Below are positions 50,930 to 60,090 of a stretch of 64,000 nt of DNA, in pieces (positions within the stretch are counted from its first letter, which is position 1; each line of letters starts with the position of its first letter). Origin of the DNA: JABFRG01 sp046351415 (GTDB lineage: Bacteria > Myxococcota_A > Polyangia > Polyangiales > Polyangiaceae); the NCBI GenBank assembly GCA_046351415.1, contig JAXLYO010000002.1:372001-436000 (forward strand), in the 5' to 3' direction. The position numbers were made by a program, and so were the translations under genes. The notes under the pieces are model-generated. The model was not told where the DNA came from. It saw only the letters and a list, made by a program, of their open reading frames with translations, and did no database searches.

Positions 50930-51358
50930 TCAGGCGACGGGGGCAGCTTCGGTGCCGGCGAAGAAGTAGCTGATCTCGATCTTCGCGTTGTCGAGGGAGT
51001 CGGAACCGTGGACGGCGTTCTCGCCGACGTTGGTGCCGAAGAGCTTGCGGAGCGTACCCGCCTCGGCCTTGGCCGGGTCGGTTGCGCCCATGACGGCGCG
51101 GTAGTCGAGAACCGCGTTCTCCTTCTCAAGAACGGCCATGACCACCGGCGAGCGGGTCATGAACTCACAGAGCTCGCCAAAGAAGGGGCGCGCCTTGTGG
51201 ACTGCGTAGAACCCTTCCGCCATTTTGCTTGTAAGGTGCACTTTCTTCAGTGCGACGATCTGGAAGCCCTTCTCTTCCAGGTGAGCGAGAACAGCGCCTG
51301 CCTTTTTCTTTTCGACGGCGTCGGGCTTGATGATGCAGAAGGTACGTTCGAGGGCCAT
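50930..51358 (-). CDS. ndk: nucleoside diphosphate kinase
   Basis: Ndk passes the gamma-phosphate of ATP to other nucleoside diphosphates through a phospho-His. It has 142 residues, with TFCIIKPDAV, the catalytic His in NAVHGSDS and the Arg/Lys set of the family. ATG at 51358. It leads the ndk-dapD-dapE group. In many deltaproteobacteria ndk follows sucCD; here sucCD are 6.4 kb away on the same strand. Confidence 0.97.
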   Translation of the reverse strand: MALERTFCIIKPDAVEKKKAGAVLAHLEEKGFQIVALKKVHLTSKMAEGFYAVHKARPFFGELCEFMTRSPVVMAVLEKENAVLDYRAVMGATDPAKAEAGTLRKLFGTNVGENAVHGSDSLDNAKIEISYFFAGTEAAPVA

Positions 51359-51600
51359 GGGGAATCGTCTTTCTCTCTCTCCGTCTCCGGGGAGCTGCCG
51401 CGTTCGTGAGGTCGAGGCTCGATGCCTGCGGCTTCGCCGAACTCGAAATGTCAGTTACTTTCCGCGCTTTTAGGCAAGCCTCCCGTGAGTTGCAAGAGCG
51501 AGGGCCTCGCACTCCCAAAAAACCGACGGAGGGCACGCGCTTGCAGTACCTGAACGCAGGACCAGATCCACGAGCGGTCCGTTCGAGATAGACACACGGA

Positions 51601-53190
51601 ATGTCGAGTAGCCCGAACGGACAGCAGGAACGAAACGCCAAGGCCCGCCCGTCCGCCATCGTGATTGGCGCAGGTCACAATGGCCTCGTGGCGGCGCTCT
51701 TTCTCGCAAAGGCGGGCCTCGCGGTTCGCGTGCTCGAAGACAAGCCGGTCATTGGCGGCGCCGTGCGAACGGAGAAGCCCTTCGAGAAAGTGCCTGACCT
51801 GCGCGCGTCGACGGGCGCGTATCTCCTCGGGCTCATGCCCCCCGAGCTGCTCCAGAAGATGGGCATCAGCCTTCCGAGGACGCGTCGGAACCCGCACTAC
51901 TTCCTTCCGACGACAGACGGTCGCCACCTTCTCTTCGGATCGGACGAGGCCGAAATGAAGCGCCAGTTCCTCACGTTCTTCTCGGAGCAAGACTGGCGCG
52001 CCAATGAAGCCATGCAGAAGGAGCTCGATCAGATTCGCGAAGACATCGCGCCGACGTGGATGGAGGAGCCACTCAGCCTCGAAGAAACGGCAGAAAAGTA
52101 CGTAAGGCGCGAGCTCCGCACGGCCTTCATCGACCTATGCCGAAAGTCGGTGGGCGAGTACCTCGATCGCTTCGGCTTCAAGAGCGACCTCCTCAAGGCC
52201 ATGTATGCCGTCACAGACGGTTTCTCGGGCATGCTCGGCAGCTTCGACACCCCCGGCACGGGCATGAACTACCTCGTCCACAACATGTGCCGTCTTCCCG
52301 ACGCGGGCGGCACGTGGATGATCGTCGAGGGAGGCATGGGGCGCGTGACGTCGTCCATCGCCGAACGGGCGCAAGAACATGGGGCGGTGATCGAGACGGG
52401 AAAGAAGGTCGCTTCTCTCGTGATCGAGCGAGGCACGGCAAAGGGAGTCGTGCTCGACGACGGGACGACGCTTTCGGCCGATGTCGTCGTCTGCAATGCC
52501 GACCCGTTCCGTATGCAAAACCTCATCGGGCGACATCTCCTTCCCGAGGCGTACAACACGCGCATCGACGAATACCGGCGCGACGGCTCCACGTTGAAAG
52601 TGAACCTGGCCCTCTCGGACCTGCCGAAATTCAAGTGCCTTCCCAACACGCCGGCTTCGGGTTTCGGGCCGACGATTCACCTTCTGCCAGACGAACAGGA
52701 AGTGATGTCGAAGCTCCGCTCTGGCTACGAGGAGGTGCGGGCAGGCAAACTCTGCGACTTCCCGACGATCGAGTGGTACTTGCACACCGCCGTCGATCCG
52801 ACGCTCCGAGACGAGAAGGGGCACCACACGGCAGCCCTCTTCGTGCAATGGGTCCCGTACGACATCGTCGGGAGCACCTGGGAGGACGAGGAAGCGAGCT
52901 ACGTGAAGCACCTTCTCTCCATCTGCGACCGCTTCGCGCCAGGAACGAGTGATCTCGTGGTCGACACATTTTCGCTTCACCCGCAGAAGATCGAGAAGCA
53001 CTTCGGCATCACGCGCGGACACATCCACCACGTGGACAATTCGTTCGGCTTCGCAGATCGATTGCCCTACGCGACGCCGATTGAACGCCTCTACTCGTGC
53101 AGCGCGGGCTGTCACCCTGCGGGGGCGGTTATCGGCGCCGCAGGCCACAATGCCGCGATGCGGGTCTTGAAGGATCTGGAACGTTCATGA
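51601..53190 (+). CDS. phytoene desaturase-like FAD-dependent oxidoreductase (PYROXD2-like)
   Basis: This 529-residue enzyme has an N-terminal FAD-binding motif (VIGAGHNGLVAALFLAKAG), GGAVRTE, and the C-terminal FAD segment (YSCSAGCHPAGAVIGAAGHNAA). It fits the NAD(P)/FAD-dependent group related to CrtI and human PYROXD2 better than true carotenoid desaturases. The substrate is unknown. ATG at 51601. The stop overlaps the start of the next lipoprotein gene. No carotenoid genes are adjacent. Confidence 0.88.
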   Translation: MSSSPNGQQERNAKARPSAIVIGAGHNGLVAALFLAKAGLAVRVLEDKPVIGGAVRTEKPFEKVPDLRASTGAYLLGLMPPELLQKMGISLPRTRRNPHYFLPTTDGRHLLFGSDEAEMKRQFLTFFSEQDWRANEAMQKELDQIREDIAPTWMEEPLSLEETAEKYVRRELRTAFIDLCRKSVGEYLDRFGFKSDLLKAMYAVTDGFSGMLGSFDTPGTGMNYLVHNMCRLPDAGGTWMIVEGGMGRVTSSIAERAQEHGAVIETGKKVASLVIERGTAKGVVLDDGTTLSADVVVCNADPFRMQNLIGRHLLPEAYNTRIDEYRRDGSTLKVNLALSDLPKFKCLPNTPASGFGPTIHLLPDEQEVMSKLRSGYEEVRAGKLCDFPTIEWYLHTAVDPTLRDEKGHHTAALFVQWVPYDIVGSTWEDEEASYVKHLLSICDRFAPGTSDLVVDTFSLHPQKIEKHFGITRGHIHHVDNSFGFADRLPYATPIERLYSCSAGCHPAGAVIGAAGHNAAMRVLKDLERS

Positions 53191-53750
53191 AAGCGAAGGG
53201 GCGCGCTCTTGCGGCCATGGCGGCCTTCACGCTCTCGGCTTGCGGATGTCCGAACAGTCGCACGCCACGCATCGATACGATCTTCCCCTCGGGCTACACC
53301 GCGCCGGACGCACAGGCGAGTGCAGCCGCATACGCTCGCCTCCGAGGTCTCGCAGGAGATTGGTCGGCGAAGCTTCCCAATGGAAAGCTCGTGTATGCGT
53401 CCTATCGAGAAGTCGCGAACGGCAGCGCGGTCGTCGAGACGTTCATGACCTCGTCAGGCGACCAAACCCTGACCATCTTTCATCGTGACGGGGCCGGACT
53501 CATGCTGACGCACTACTGCGCGCAAGGGAACCAACCGCGCCTCGGCGTCGTCGCCATCACCGGGAGCGAGATCCATTTTCGCTACATCGATGCGTCCAAC
53601 TTGAACGACAAGCAGGACTTGCTCGCCAAGTTGAGCATCGTCTTTCGCGGCGTCGACAATTTCGAGAAACACGAGAGCTACCGCTTGGCGAACGGAGCCG
53701 TGGAAACGACCGTGCTTTCCTTTGCGCGCGTTCGGCACCCCATCGACTGA
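53187..53750 (+). CDS. predicted lipoprotein
   Basis: This 187-residue protein has a lipobox signal (ALAAMAAFTLSAC) and a beta-rich domain (AGDWSAKLPNG, VETFMTSSGDQTLTIFHRDG, LMLTHYC), recalling lipocalin-like or DUF1579-type domains that open with a 'GxW' strand. It is coupled to the FAD enzyme through ATGA. No exact family was recognised. Possibly a lipid or small-molecule binder. Confidence 0.68.
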   Translation: MKAKGRALAAMAAFTLSACGCPNSRTPRIDTIFPSGYTAPDAQASAAAYARLRGLAGDWSAKLPNGKLVYASYREVANGSAVVETFMTSSGDQTLTIFHRDGAGLMLTHYCAQGNQPRLGVVAITGSEIHFRYIDASNLNDKQDLLAKLSIVFRGVDNFEKHESYRLANGAVETTVLSFARVRHPID

Positions 53751-53804
53751 GGGCGCCCCCTCGGAAGGCCATCTGGAGCTCCGTTCCTCCACTCGAGAGA
53801 GGGC

Positions 53805-55127
53805 CTAAGTGTCGCCTCGGCGATAGCGCTCAGCGCTTTCTTCGACTTCCGTGAGAACGGCATCAACGGACTCGGGTTCCACCTCGTCACGCAGCGCGAT
53901 ACGCAGCATGCGCTTTTCCTTGTCGAAGCGAGCGTGCTCTGCCGCCTCCTTCACGCGGACCCGGGCGTCCGGGTCTTGGCGCAGAAGCCGCGCGGCCGCG
54001 AAACGCACGGCCGGAGCGGTGTCTGGATTCGCGACCGCTCGAAGCATCGCTTCGCGATCGACGAGAGTCCCGCGATACCCTTGTCCTTGAGATTGCTCGA
54101 GCGAGGAAAGCTGCCCGAGCCAAGTGGCCGTATCCGAACGTTTGTCGAGGAGCGCGAGTTCTCCTTCGATCGTTCCGGCTGGCTCGTTCGGTCCCTTGTT
54201 TCGCGCCACCGCCGTGCGAATCTGCGCTGCCACGTGCGCGAGTTCCTCTTGGGACATTTCGGTGCGATCGTGAATCGTGAGCACGAGTGGCACCGAGGTA
54301 CGCCCAACTCGCTGAACGGCGAGTGTGGAGCCCGACAGCTCGATGTCTCCAATCTCTCCGTAGGGAATGAAGGCGCCGAGGACGTTTCGCTCCGTCTCGC
54401 CGTCGTAGGCCCCCACGACATGGACGCCGGCCCGCGAGAGCGTGACCCGGTGACGTTGCCGCAACGTATCGAACAGAGGATGGCGCAGGAGAAAGCCGAG
54501 AAGACTCGTCGCGGCGATGACGGCGCCAAAGAAGAAGACCACCGCGAACAAGTGCGTTAGCTCGTTCGACCAAACGCGCGACAGCGACCATAGCTGGAGC
54601 GCGATGCCGATGAACGAGAGCGCGCCGAGTGCCCACGGGCTCACTCCCGCACGCCACGCCAGCATGTTGGCATCGCGCTGCCCTACGCCGAGCATGTCGT
54701 GAATCGCAGAGAGGGCCTCTCGGGAAGGAACGCGCAAAAGAATCGGGCGCAGGCGGCCGCGCACGGCGAGCGCTACCTCGTGCACGTCATCTTGAAGGAT
54801 GGCCGTGGATGCCCCCGTCACGTCCCGCGCGCGTATGCGGCGCTTGCCGATGCGGAGCGCGCCTTCCTCGAGTCGCACCTTCGAGGCACGAAAGGTCGGA
54901 ACGGGCAGAGCGAGCTTCCGCATCCAAAGGAACGTCACGAGCCCCTGAAGGGCGAAGAAGTGCGGGGCGAACGAAACGTCGGGGTTTCCCTTCCAGACGA
55001 GAAACGGCAGAACGCCGAGGGCGAGGGAGAGGAACTCGACAATCCACAGAACCCCGCGACGCTTCGGAGAAAGGGCGCCATCGAGCACTTCGACATCGAA
55101 ATCGAGTGCAGCCCCTCGTTTGGCCAA
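53805..55127 (-). CDS. membrane protein with HEAT-like C-terminal helices, unknown function
   Basis: This 440-residue protein has about four membrane segments in two pairs (VEFLSLALGVLPFLVW, FFALQGLVTFLWM; ALGALSFIGIALQLWSL, LFAVVFFFGAVIAATSLLGFLL). Between and after them lie two similar soluble beta segments, possibly PH-like (RIGKRRIRARDVTG; FIPYGEIGDIELSGS). The last 120 residues are charged helices with HEAT-like feel (PDTAPAVRFAAARLLRQDPD). Not assigned to a family. It ends 8 bases before the PLD-family gene's stop region on the same strand. Confidence 0.68.
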   Translation of the reverse strand: MAKRGAALDFDVEVLDGALSPKRRGVLWIVEFLSLALGVLPFLVWKGNPDVSFAPHFFALQGLVTFLWMRKLALPVPTFRASKVRLEEGALRIGKRRIRARDVTGASTAILQDDVHEVALAVRGRLRPILLRVPSREALSAIHDMLGVGQRDANMLAWRAGVSPWALGALSFIGIALQLWSLSRVWSNELTHLFAVVFFFGAVIAATSLLGFLLRHPLFDTLRQRHRVTLSRAGVHVVGAYDGETERNVLGAFIPYGEIGDIELSGSTLAVQRVGRTSVPLVLTIHDRTEMSQEELAHVAAQIRTAVARNKGPNEPAGTIEGELALLDKRSDTATWLGQLSSLEQSQGQGYRGTLVDREAMLRAVANPDTAPAVRFAAARLLRQDPDARVRVKEAAEHARFDKEKRMLRIALRDEVEPESVDAVLTEVEESAERYRRGDT

Positions 55128-55134
55128 GCCTGAC

Positions 55135-56295
55135 CTACTTGTTCACGAAGTGGGCGTAGTTCGACTTGAACGCCGACGTCCAGACGCTCTCGAGCTGCTT
55201 GGCAAACGCCTTGTCGTCGATGAAGAGGCTGACGTTGCGGCTGCGATAGAAGTAGTCGCCTTCCCAGTTGCTCGTGCCGAGCCAGCCGCGCACGCCGTCG
55301 ACGATCATGTACTTGGCGTGTGCGACGCGCGCGAACGGAACCGGCCCTCCGGACCAAGGGGGAATGGTAAGGACCTTGACGGACACGCCGGGCAAGCGAG
55401 CAAGGTCTTTCAGGACGACGTCGTTCTCGGCCCACGTAGACGTGAGGAGGCTCACGCGGACGCCACGGCGCGCAGCGCGCACGAGCGCATCGTAGAGCTC
55501 GGGAAAGGGCTGGCCGTCGCGATAGGTGGGCTTCAGCTCAGGGAGCTCGAGGCGCACGGTGTCCTTCGCTTCGTCGATCCAAGCGATGAGCTTCGGCAAC
55601 TCCCACATGCGCTCGTTCGGAAGCAACTTCCGGGGACTCGCGCCGAGCATGATGGGGCGATACCCGAGCGTGGTGTCGTCACGGCCAAGGCCGCTCGGCG
55701 GCGTTTGTGACTCGGCCGTCGCCCAATCGAGCTCGAAGATCGTGTGAAGACCGCGAGCGACCTCGGTGTCGGTGGTGCGGATACCGAGCTCGTGAATGTG
55801 CTCGAGCGCGCGATAGTCGAAGTTCTGGCTTCCGAGGAAGACCTCGTTGCCATCGACGATGAAGTACTTCGCGTGCTGCACGCCGCCCATGATGGCAGTC
55901 ATGTCGAGCTTGCGAACCTTGATGGCCGCGCGAAGCTCGAGACGCTCCACACTCTCCGGGTACTTGTGGAAGAACTCCGTGTCGACGAGGATGCGTACCT
56001 TCACGCCGCGATCGGCGGCGGCTTCGATGGCTTTCAGCACCGGCTCGAGCACGCCTTTGCCAGGACGCGGGTCGTTCGAAATGTAGAACTGTTCGATCTC
56101 GAGGGTCTTCTTGGCCTTCGAGATCATGTCGAGCCACACCTCGGAGGTGTCGCGGATGTCTTGGTGATCGAGTGCGGTCTCGAGAGGAATGGTCTCGACC
56201 AATTCGATCGAACCGTTGACCGCCAGACGCGGTGGGGTCTTGGGGTCGCACGAAGCCGTCAAAAGGACGGCGAGCGGCACAAGCATCCAACGCAT
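55135..56295 (-). CDS. phospholipase D-family lipoprotein
   Basis: This 386-residue protein has a lipobox signal (MLVPLAVLLTASC) and two complete HKD motifs: HAKYFIVDGNEVFLGSQNFD and HAKYMIVDGVRGWLGTSNWE. This makes an active PLD fold, so it may be a phospholipase, cardiolipin-type transferase or nuclease in the envelope. ATG at 56295 (MRWMLVPL) is used; a TTG at 56331 would mask the signal. It precedes the membrane-protein gene by 7 bp. Confidence 0.87.
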   Translation of the reverse strand: MRWMLVPLAVLLTASCDPKTPPRLAVNGSIELVETIPLETALDHQDIRDTSEVWLDMISKAKKTLEIEQFYISNDPRPGKGVLEPVLKAIEAAADRGVKVRILVDTEFFHKYPESVERLELRAAIKVRKLDMTAIMGGVQHAKYFIVDGNEVFLGSQNFDYRALEHIHELGIRTTDTEVARGLHTIFELDWATAESQTPPSGLGRDDTTLGYRPIMLGASPRKLLPNERMWELPKLIAWIDEAKDTVRLELPELKPTYRDGQPFPELYDALVRAARRGVRVSLLTSTWAENDVVLKDLARLPGVSVKVLTIPPWSGGPVPFARVAHAKYMIVDGVRGWLGTSNWEGDYFYRSRNVSLFIDDKAFAKQLESVWTSAFKSNYAHFVNK

Positions 56296-56481
56296 GTCCA
56301 CCGCAATACCGCGGATTTGGCGCTGGTACAAGGAGCACCACCGCTCTCGAGTCTCCCAGCGGAAAACCGCCAGGGGCGTGGCGCAGACCGGGCCATCGAA
56401 GGTCCCGGCGCCTCAGTGAAACGACATTTCCCTACATTACGCGCTCGCAGGCTCTTCCCTCGGCCAGGGCGACCCGGGGAA

Positions 56482-57687
56482 CTAGCGCGCGAGAGAGACG
56501 ACGTCGCCGTTCGTGTCGATCCAGAACAGCGACTTGGGTGTGACGATCATCTTCGTGGGCGTAACCGCGAACGGAGCGAGGTCGCGAGGAAGGGCGCACG
56601 CGCCCCGCTTGCACGAGCGAATCAGATTTCCTCCCCCGCCCGTCTCGGCCCAGAAGATCTCGTCCTCGTCCGCCGTGAAGGACTCGATTTGTCCAATGGT
56701 CTGCCACACGATGCTCGGTTGGTTGTTGCCGCCAGGACAGCCTGCCTCCGGGCAATGTCCGATCGCGGAGCGCCCCTGAGGCGTCGTGAAGCGAAGATAG
56801 CGCTGCGCACCGGTCACGGCGAACGAAAGCGCCGGCGTCGCCATGAACGCCGTACCCGTGCACGGAAAACTGTCGATGGGACAGCTGTACACGGCGCCTC
56901 CCGTCGTCGCGCTGTAATAAACCTTCGTGGCAGAGAGCCCCAACAGGTTGGCCGCCTCGGTCTTGGCAGCAGCGAGAGCGAGCGCGCCACATACACCGCT
57001 CGTGCAGGTGAAGCCGAGGATGCCCGTCATCGGGTTGTGCGCATAAACGCTGTAGCTCGTGGAGCTTCGGGTCACCGAGCGGATGATCGGGAAACCTGCC
57101 ATCGACGTTCCTTTGCTCACGAGGGTCGTGCACCCGGTGGCGAGGGGGCAATCGTAGAGCCGCGCGTTGCCGTCGGTGTTTCCAGCGAAATCGAAAGAGC
57201 CGCTCGCTGCTGCGATGACTCCCGTGCCCCCGGGGTTGACCGCGGTGAAATCGGCGAGTTTCTTCAGACCCGCGCCCGCGCACGGACCATCCACCGAACA
57301 GCTCTGAACGAAGTTGCCCGCCGTGAATACGAGGATGTTTCCATCGATCGCGAAATCATGCGCCGCTTGCCCCATCACACGCGGCACAGGCTTGCATGCT
57401 CCGGCAACGCAGGTGCCTCCGCCACAAGAATGCCCGCACGCGTTGCAGTGATCGCCCGACGTCTGGAGGTCCACGCACGCTGCCCCGCACGGAGTCTTGC
57501 CAGGCTCGCAGCTCACGCCGCTATCCTGCGGCGAGCTATCTTGCACCGAGCCATCGGACTGGATGACAACGCCGGTGTCCGCAGACGTTGCAGCGTCGCT
57601 CGCGGACGTCCGCGAGCCGCCCGAGTCTGCCACGCATGCAAGAAAGGCGAGTCCGAGCGCCGCAATGCCAACACCGAGTTTGCGCAT
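56482..57687 (-). CDS. Cys-rich predicted lipoprotein, beta-propeller-like
   Basis: This 401-residue protein has a lipobox-like signal (VGIAALGLAFLAC). A Ser/Asp-rich linker and a Cys-rich module follow (CEPGKTPCGAACVDLQTSGDHC, of which the first 20 residues are given as CEPGKTPCGAACVDLQTSGD, then CGHSCGGGTC). The rest is repeats of about 45 residues with strand pairs, often with Trp/Phe and Cys (KVYYSATTGG, IFWAETGGGG, LFWIDTNGDV), typical of a beta-propeller. Proteins of this build are abundant in myxobacteria. ATG at 57687. Function unknown. Confidence 0.72.
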   Translation of the reverse strand: MRKLGVGIAALGLAFLACVADSGGSRTSASDAATSADTGVVIQSDGSVQDSSPQDSGVSCEPGKTPCGAACVDLQTSGDHCNACGHSCGGGTCVAGACKPVPRVMGQAAHDFAIDGNILVFTAGNFVQSCSVDGPCAGAGLKKLADFTAVNPGGTGVIAAASGSFDFAGNTDGNARLYDCPLATGCTTLVSKGTSMAGFPIIRSVTRSSTSYSVYAHNPMTGILGFTCTSGVCGALALAAAKTEAANLLGLSATKVYYSATTGGAVYSCPIDSFPCTGTAFMATPALSFAVTGAQRYLRFTTPQGRSAIGHCPEAGCPGGNNQPSIVWQTIGQIESFTADEDEIFWAETGGGGNLIRSCKRGACALPRDLAPFAVTPTKMIVTPKSLFWIDTNGDVVSLAR

Positions 57688-57760
57688 GGCTGAGCCTCTT
57701 ATCATTGCGCCTCTGGCCGGGCAATTGGGGTGAGGCTGCTCCTCCAGGTGAAAAAGCAAA

Positions 57761-57784
57761 GGACGCCCGCGTTTGCAGGCGTCC
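57761..57784 (-). terminator. terminator of sucCD
   Basis: A 7-bp stem (GGACGCC with GGCGTCC), loop of 10, lies 33 bases past the sucD stop. On the reverse strand it is followed by TTTGCTTTTT, as expected for a rho-independent terminator. Confidence 0.7.
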
Positions 57785-57816
57785 CGTTTGTCACTCCGTC
57801 TGTCACTCCATGGGAG

Positions 57817-58695
57817 CTACTTCTTCATCATGCTCATGAGCGTGCTCGCCATTTCGCTCGGGTTGGGAGCGACCTTGCACCCGGCGGCGAGAAGCGCGTC
57901 GATCTTCGCAGCAGCGGTGCCCTTCCCGCCCGAGATGATGGCGCCAGCATGTCCCATGCGCTTTCCGGGCGGAGCGGTCGTTCCCGCGATGAACGAAGCC
58001 ACCGGCTTCTTGAAGTTCTTCTTGATGTACTCGGCTGCACGCTCTTCGGCGCCGCCTCCGATTTCGCCGATGAGAATGACGCCGTGGGTATCTTCGTCCT
58101 TGGCGTAGAGCTCGAGCACGTCGATGAAGTCCATGCCCGCAACGGGGTCTCCACCGATGCCGACGCAGGTCGACTGACCGACACCGAGCGCGGAGAGCTG
58201 TCCGACGGCTTCGTACGTGAGCGTGCCCGACTTCGAGACGACACCGATGTTGCCGACCTTGTGGATGTGGCCGGGCATGATGCCAATCTTGCAGGCTCCG
58301 GGCGTGATGACGCCGGGGCAGTTCGGTCCGATGAGGCGCGTCTTCGACTGCGTTTCGAGTACGCGACGGACGCGGAGCATATCGACCGCGGGAATGCCCT
58401 CGGTGATGCACACGACGAGGTCGAGACCAGCGTCGAAACCTTCGAGGATGGCATCAGCCGCGCCGGGCGGAGGTACGAAGATGACCGTGGCGTTCGCGCC
58501 TGTCTTCGCAACCGCGTCACGCACCGTGTCGAAGACTGGAACTTTGCCTTCGAACTTTTCGCCACCACGGCCTGGCGTCACGCCACCGACGACCTGCGTT
58601 CCGTATTCGATCATCTGCTTCGCGTGGAAGCCGCCGGCGCTGCCGGTGATGCCCTGGACGAGAAGCTTCGTTTGTTTTCCGACGAGGATACTCAT
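57817..58695 (-). CDS. sucD: succinyl-CoA synthetase, alpha subunit
   Basis: SucD forms the phospho-His and CoA-binding half of succinyl-CoA synthetase (TCA cycle). It has 292 residues, with GSAGGFHAKQM, GPNCPGV, SGTLTYE and the phospho-His loop MGHAGAIISGG. ATG at 58695 with GGGAGGTG upstream overlaps the sucC stop. Confidence 0.97.
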   Translation of the reverse strand: MSILVGKQTKLLVQGITGSAGGFHAKQMIEYGTQVVGGVTPGRGGEKFEGKVPVFDTVRDAVAKTGANATVIFVPPPGAADAILEGFDAGLDLVVCITEGIPAVDMLRVRRVLETQSKTRLIGPNCPGVITPGACKIGIMPGHIHKVGNIGVVSKSGTLTYEAVGQLSALGVGQSTCVGIGGDPVAGMDFIDVLELYAKDEDTHGVILIGEIGGGAEERAAEYIKKNFKKPVASFIAGTTAPPGKRMGHAGAIISGGKGTAAAKIDALLAAGCKVAPNPSEMASTLMSMMKK

Positions 58696-59900
58696 TTTGC
58701 ACCTCCCGTGACCGCGGCGACGACCTTTTGGGCGCCATCCGCCATCGTCGTTGCTGCGGTGATGGCGAGGCCGCTTTCCGCAAGAATCTTTCGTCCGAGT
58801 TCCACGTTGGTTCCTTCCAGGCGTACGACGAGCGGCACTTTGAGGCCGATCGATTTGGCAGCGGCAACGACACCGTTCGCGATGACGTCGCATTTCATGA
58901 TGCCGCCGAAGATGTTCACGAAGATCGCCTTCACGTGCGGGCTCTTCAAGATGATGGTGAAGGCCTTCTCGACTTGCTCTTGGTTTGCACCACCGCCCAC
59001 GTCGAGGAAGTTCGCGGGGGAAACGCCGCTCTTCTCACCGAAGACTTTGATGATGTCCATCGTGGACATCGCGAGGCCCGCGCCATTGACGAGACAACCC
59101 ACGTTGCCGTCGAGCGAGACGTAGCTGAGACCGGCGGCCTTGGCCTCGAGCTCGACTGCGTCTTCTTCGTCGGTATCGCGAAGTTGCGCCCATTCCTTGT
59201 GGCGGAACTCGCCGTTTTCGTCGAAGTTCACCTTCGCATCGAGTGCCATCACGTCGCCGTTATTGAGAACGACGAGCGGGTTGATTTCGACGAGGGAGCA
59301 GTCTTCCTTCATGAAGCACTCGTAGAGCGCGAGCATGACCTTCGTGAACTTGCCGACGGTCTCCTTGCTGTAGGTATGCATGCCGAGCTCGAAGGCGAGT
59401 TGGCGGGCTTGGTACGGCATGAGGCCCGTGATGGGGTCGACGTGGATCGTCAAGATCTTCTCGGGCGTGTCGTGAGCGACCTTCTCGATGTCCATGCCGC
59501 CTTCGGTCGACGCCATGAAGGCAACCTTGCGCTGCTCGCGGTCGATGACCGCTGCGAGGTAGAACTCCTTCGCCATGTCGAGCCCTTGCTCGATGTACAA
59601 GCGACGAACTTTCTGCCCCTCGGGCCCAGTCTGATGCGTGACGAGCTGCATGCCGAGGATCTTCGACGCGAGCTCCTTCGCTTCCGCAGGTCCGCCCTTG
59701 GCCACCTTGACGCCGCCGCCCTTGCCGCGACCGCCGGCGTGAATTTGCGCCTTCACGACGACGAGGGAGTTGCCGGTCTCCTTTTCGAGAGCCGTCGCCT
59801 TCTCGAACGCCTCATCGACGGAGAGTGCGGGATAGCCCTTGGGCACGGGGATGCCGTACTTGGCGAAGATCTGCTTGCCTTGGTATTCGTGGATTTTCAC
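58692..59900 (-). CDS. sucC: succinyl-CoA synthetase, beta subunit
   Basis: SucC binds nucleotide (ATP-grasp fold) and pairs with SucD. It has 402 residues with MKIHEYQGKQIFAKYGIPVP at the N-terminus, KAQIHAGGRGKGGGVK and the C-terminal NIFGGIMKCD. The start is GTG at 59900. Its leader holds a four-copy 35-bp repeat ending about 50 bases upstream. Stop overlaps sucD. Confidence 0.97.
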   Translation of the reverse strand: MKIHEYQGKQIFAKYGIPVPKGYPALSVDEAFEKATALEKETGNSLVVVKAQIHAGGRGKGGGVKVAKGGPAEAKELASKILGMQLVTHQTGPEGQKVRRLYIEQGLDMAKEFYLAAVIDREQRKVAFMASTEGGMDIEKVAHDTPEKILTIHVDPITGLMPYQARQLAFELGMHTYSKETVGKFTKVMLALYECFMKEDCSLVEINPLVVLNNGDVMALDAKVNFDENGEFRHKEWAQLRDTDEEDAVELEAKAAGLSYVSLDGNVGCLVNGAGLAMSTMDIIKVFGEKSGVSPANFLDVGGGANQEQVEKAFTIILKSPHVKAIFVNIFGGIMKCDVIANGVVAAAKSIGLKVPLVVRLEGTNVELGRKILAESGLAITAATTMADGAQKVVAAVTGGAK

Positions 59901-59952
59901 GCCTACGTGGCTACCACGCTTGAGCCGGCCGGACAGGCGAAAAATGGGGCCC

Positions 59953-60090
59953 GCTCGCGCGTCCGCTCGCTTACGCGAATCGGGCAGGCTCGCGCGTCCG
60001 CTCGCTTACGCGAATCGGGCAGGCTCGCGCGTCCGCTCGCTCACGCGAATCGGGCAGGCTCGCGCGTCCGCTCGCTTACGCGAATCGGAC
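59953..60090. repeat. 35-bp tandem repeat, four copies
   Basis: Copies begin at 59953, 59988, 60023 and 60058, each starting GCTCGCGCGTCCGCTCGC and including the segment ACGCGAATCGG. The copies are nearly identical; the third has C for T at one place. The last copy is the end of the D-aminoacylase gene, including its stop. Thus the other three lie between that stop and sucC and each repeats the stop-codon region. Confidence 0.9.

Noticed and set aside
59953..60090. CRISPR array
   Set aside because: The copies are directly joined without spacers, and no cas gene is present.
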